From Pomacea canaliculata (taxonomy: Eukaryota > Mollusca > Gastropoda > Architaenioglossa > Ampullariidae): 64,000 bases of DNA. The notes under the pieces were generated by a model. It searched no databases and was not told where the DNA came from. It saw only the letters and a list, made by a program, of their open reading frames with translations. Location of the stretch: positions 20,363,708-20,427,707 of the forward strand of contig NC_037590.1 of the NCBI RefSeq assembly GCF_003073045.1, given 5' to 3'. A program made the translations under genes and the position numbers. Of this stretch, positions 61,523-64,000 are shown one piece after another (position 1 is the first letter of the stretch; every line of letters starts with the position of its first letter).

Positions 61523-61539
61523 CGTCCCTGGGTGGGCTC

Positions 61540-61590
<51 letters not shown>

Positions 61591-61596
61591 AGAGAC
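61523..61596 (-). tRNA. tRNA-Asn (anticodon GTT)
   Basis: On the minus strand a complete cloverleaf: acceptor strands GTCTCTG and CAGGGAC pair over 7 bp (one G-U), D-arm with A box TGGCGCAATCGGTTAGCGC, anticodon arm TTCGGCTGTTAACCGAA with anticodon GTT, T-arm GGTGGTTCGAGCCCACC with B box GGTTCGAGCC, and discriminator base G. There is no intron. A TTTTT run 6 bases downstream serves as RNA polymerase III stop. All stems are intact, so it should be functional and decode AAC/AAU. Confidence 0.97.
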
Positions 61597-64000
61597 AGCT
61601 GAATGAGGGCTCAAAATAAAATAATAAGTCCCTAAGCTACGATGCCTTTTAAAATTAGTTTTTAGTTCATCCAGGTATTTATAAATCAGTTACAAACAAA
61701 TTTTGCAAAATCGATGTCCTAAAACTAAATAAAAATAAAAAACAATTGCCATTACAGCATCCTTTACACAGCTTTATGCAGTAATCTAAGACACGATGCA
61801 TAGAATAGTTTCTAAAACTGACAGTTACTTTGGGACCACGGAAGCACGTAGTCATTTTGTTCAATAAAAATATTTCATGCAATGTATTTTGTATAACTCG
61901 GTTTGATTAAATCATACCAGTTTTATTTAATTTTTATTTATCAATTTTGGTGTTTTTTTTTTATTTTTTATTTTTAAACGACAAGGAACAAAGGGTAGTA
62001 ACTTCGAGAGTTTGATAATAGCGTATCGCCTTTTTTATTTCCCTTTGCTCACACTGCATCTGTCATCTATGCAGATTTTGGCAAGTCTTAAAATTGTCCA
62101 TGCTCCGATGATAATTACATTTTTCTCGAAATGAAAATACGGGAGCTGATATTTGTAGTTCGTTACACTGGGTGTTAGTGTCTATGACCCACACAGAAGA
62201 TAGCAGCGTTAACTGACTAAAGTTTGCCTATGTCAACTGGGTGTAGCAAACGAGAGAAGCTTATGACCAGTAAATGTTTGTGTTTATAACGTTTTGCATT
62301 TTTTTGCTGGAAACTTTGCATACTGGACGAAAGTCAGTTCAGATCTCGAGAGCTGTAATTAGATATATATAACTTTCATTAGTGATATTTCTGACAGCCA
62401 ACAATCAATTGTCTGACAGACAATATTACAGATGTCTCTGAACACAGTTCTATATCAATATGTCTTAAGACGGTTTTTAAGTTTTCGAAGATTTTAAGAT
62501 TAAACTCGTAAATCATGCTCAAGACACTTATTTAATCATGCATCTCTTTCCGCTGGTTTCCATGGCAATATTCCAGTCTAGGAATACTTATAGCCAATGA
62601 CAACGATGACATATATTTATATGGTTTTAAAAAATCACGACTGATGTGTGTCTGTGTGAACAGCGAGGGCATGATTGTTGATGGAAAGATTTCTCTCCAT
62701 CGATGTCCAGCAGATCAGACTGCGGCAAATATGTAGAAGACGCACGTTACAATTAAAACCTAATTTAAAACCAATTTAACAATGATAATTTTAATCAATC
62801 AATGACCCTTTTATATTACTTTTTTTATTTTGGAGTATTTGATGTGACAGCCAAGACATGGTGGCTTGACGGTCTTGGTCACATATATTAGTTTATCTCA
62901 ACTGCGAGGGAAAGTCACTTTCACTAACATGTAACCTTCCAACGGTCATTATTTAAATCCTGGTTACCGAAGTCCCTTCACACACCGTAGGTGTCGTGGC
63001 ATCAGGGTGTGTAATTTTAACCTACTCTTAAAACTAGCCATGAGAGACTAGAGACAATCGACAAAAATGACCAGAGCCGGGCACGCCATAAAATCCCTGT
63101 AAACCACGTGATAAATGTTGGTGTATTTACAACCACACTGATTCGGACCGTGCCTTCTCCAGTGCCCCCTACAGAAAATTCCCGCAGATTCATGGAGCAT
63201 TAGAAGGTCTTGTTTATGTCCCAAGAGTCTAGCTGGAAATTTAGAGGGATAGACTGTTTTTCTGGGCATCATTTCTTTCTTTATTTCTACAGATACACAG
63301 ATAGGGGATTGAGGCGGAGGGCGAAAGTCGATAGTCGCACTATCAAAGAACAGATCTGGACACTCGAAGGCAATTCAGAAGTCTGCGTATAATAAATTAC
63401 CTATATACTGTTATATATTTATTAAAGGATATAAAAACTAGCAAATAAACAAAAACACAAATGTCGTGGCTATGTACTGCTGAAGAATCGGTTATAAGCT
63501 CTCCAATATAAAAGAAAAGAGTCAAAGAGTGAGAAGGAAAGGAGAAAATGAGAGAAAGAGAAGGGAAAGGGGATAAAAAGCCGTGAGTCATGCTCCAAAC
63601 AAATTCTATACTGCAGTCGGCCATCTCTGACCCAGCAAAAGGCATGACTAGCATTGGCATGGAACCGTAAATCCCGCAAGTCTGTCGAGACTGGCCTTCT
63701 CTTGCCGCCAAGCCCCTGTAAAGCTACTGCCGCCGCGACTGGGTCGATCCTCCCAGTGTCGGGATTAGCGGCGGGCGGCCGAGGCAAAGCGGACCCAGGC
63801 TCCGTGTGATGCCCTCTAACACGTCCCGACACCAAATCGCTGCAGTGCCAGATTAGCGCCCGATGACAGCTCCTTTGCCATTGTGTGCTGCACGTGCTGG
63901 CGCACCTTCTGTTCCAGCTTCGCCCTTCAGATCAGTTTCTATCGCCACGGCTCGCATCCCGACTGGTACCAGGTCACACCTGACTTCTCTAAGGCGTGCT
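61597..64000. other. Right flank without a supported gene
   Basis: AT-rich to about 63600, then markedly GC-rich to the edge. From about 63845 a plus-strand frame stays open to the window end (LAPDDSSFAIVCCTCW, later FYRHGSHPDWYQVTPDFSK); it could be the start of an exon cut by the edge, but I recognise no family. Minus-strand frames at 63470-63835 are also open for 121 codons with no resemblance I can name. Confidence 0.35.

Noticed and set aside
1-64000. CRISPR arrays, operons, prophage or bacterial defence systems
   Set aside because: The window is intron-rich animal nuclear DNA; no regular spacer arrays or prokaryotic gene arrangement is present.

Overview
This window is nuclear genomic DNA from an animal, most likely a lophotrochozoan invertebrate such as a mollusc. 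The genes are split into many short exons by AT-rich introns with GT-AG borders. There are tRNA-derived SINEs, SINE-like tails ending in (TTA)n, hAT-type non-autonomous transposons and a palindromic MITE. The protein families are typical of bilaterians. The taxon is an inference; nothing in the window fixes the species.

Positions 1-45,432 are a cytochrome P450 cluster of the CYP3-clan type. One gene lies on the minus strand (1,120-4,387, its 3' end cut by the window edge or lost). Four complete genes follow head to tail on the plus strand: P450-B at 9,077-14,923, P450-C at 16,881-25,122, P450-D at 27,909-35,155 and P450-E at 37,050-45,432. Each plus-strand gene has 14 coding exons of almost invariant length and encodes 508-517 residues with an N-terminal membrane anchor, WxxxR, an I-helix (A/G)GxDTT, ExxR, a PERF-like motif and the heme-cysteine loop [10 protein letters not shown]. 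They form two pairs: B/C share one kind of promoter and upstream block, D/E another. Duplicated flanks, decayed copies of promoter plus exon 1, and paralogue-specific insertions record how the array grew. Exons 7, 10, 12 and 13 are almost identical among genes even at silent sites while exons 6, 8 and 9 are not, which suggests patchy gene conversion.

Positions 45,433-49,968 are AT-rich with no gene I can support. A three-exon minus-strand gene at 49,969-52,796 encodes a 143-residue GPI-anchored, ten-cysteine Ly6/uPAR-type (quiver/sleepless-like) protein. Positions 52,797-57,422 hold a tRNA-derived SINE, other repeat tails and perhaps the 5' non-coding exons of the next gene. A six-exon plus-strand gene at 57,423-60,316 encodes an MFSD13A/TMEM180-type membrane protein; its first coding exon needs a one-base shift to stay in frame. 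A tRNA-Asn(GTT) gene lies on the minus strand at 61,523-61,596. The remainder to 64,000 has no gene I recognise.

The P450 array is a plausible xenobiotic or endogenous-lipid oxidation locus. The Ly6, MFSD13A and tRNA genes are neighbours with no evident shared pathway. I found no novel multi-gene system. The most noteworthy signals are the evolutionary mechanics of the array and several single-gene oddities.
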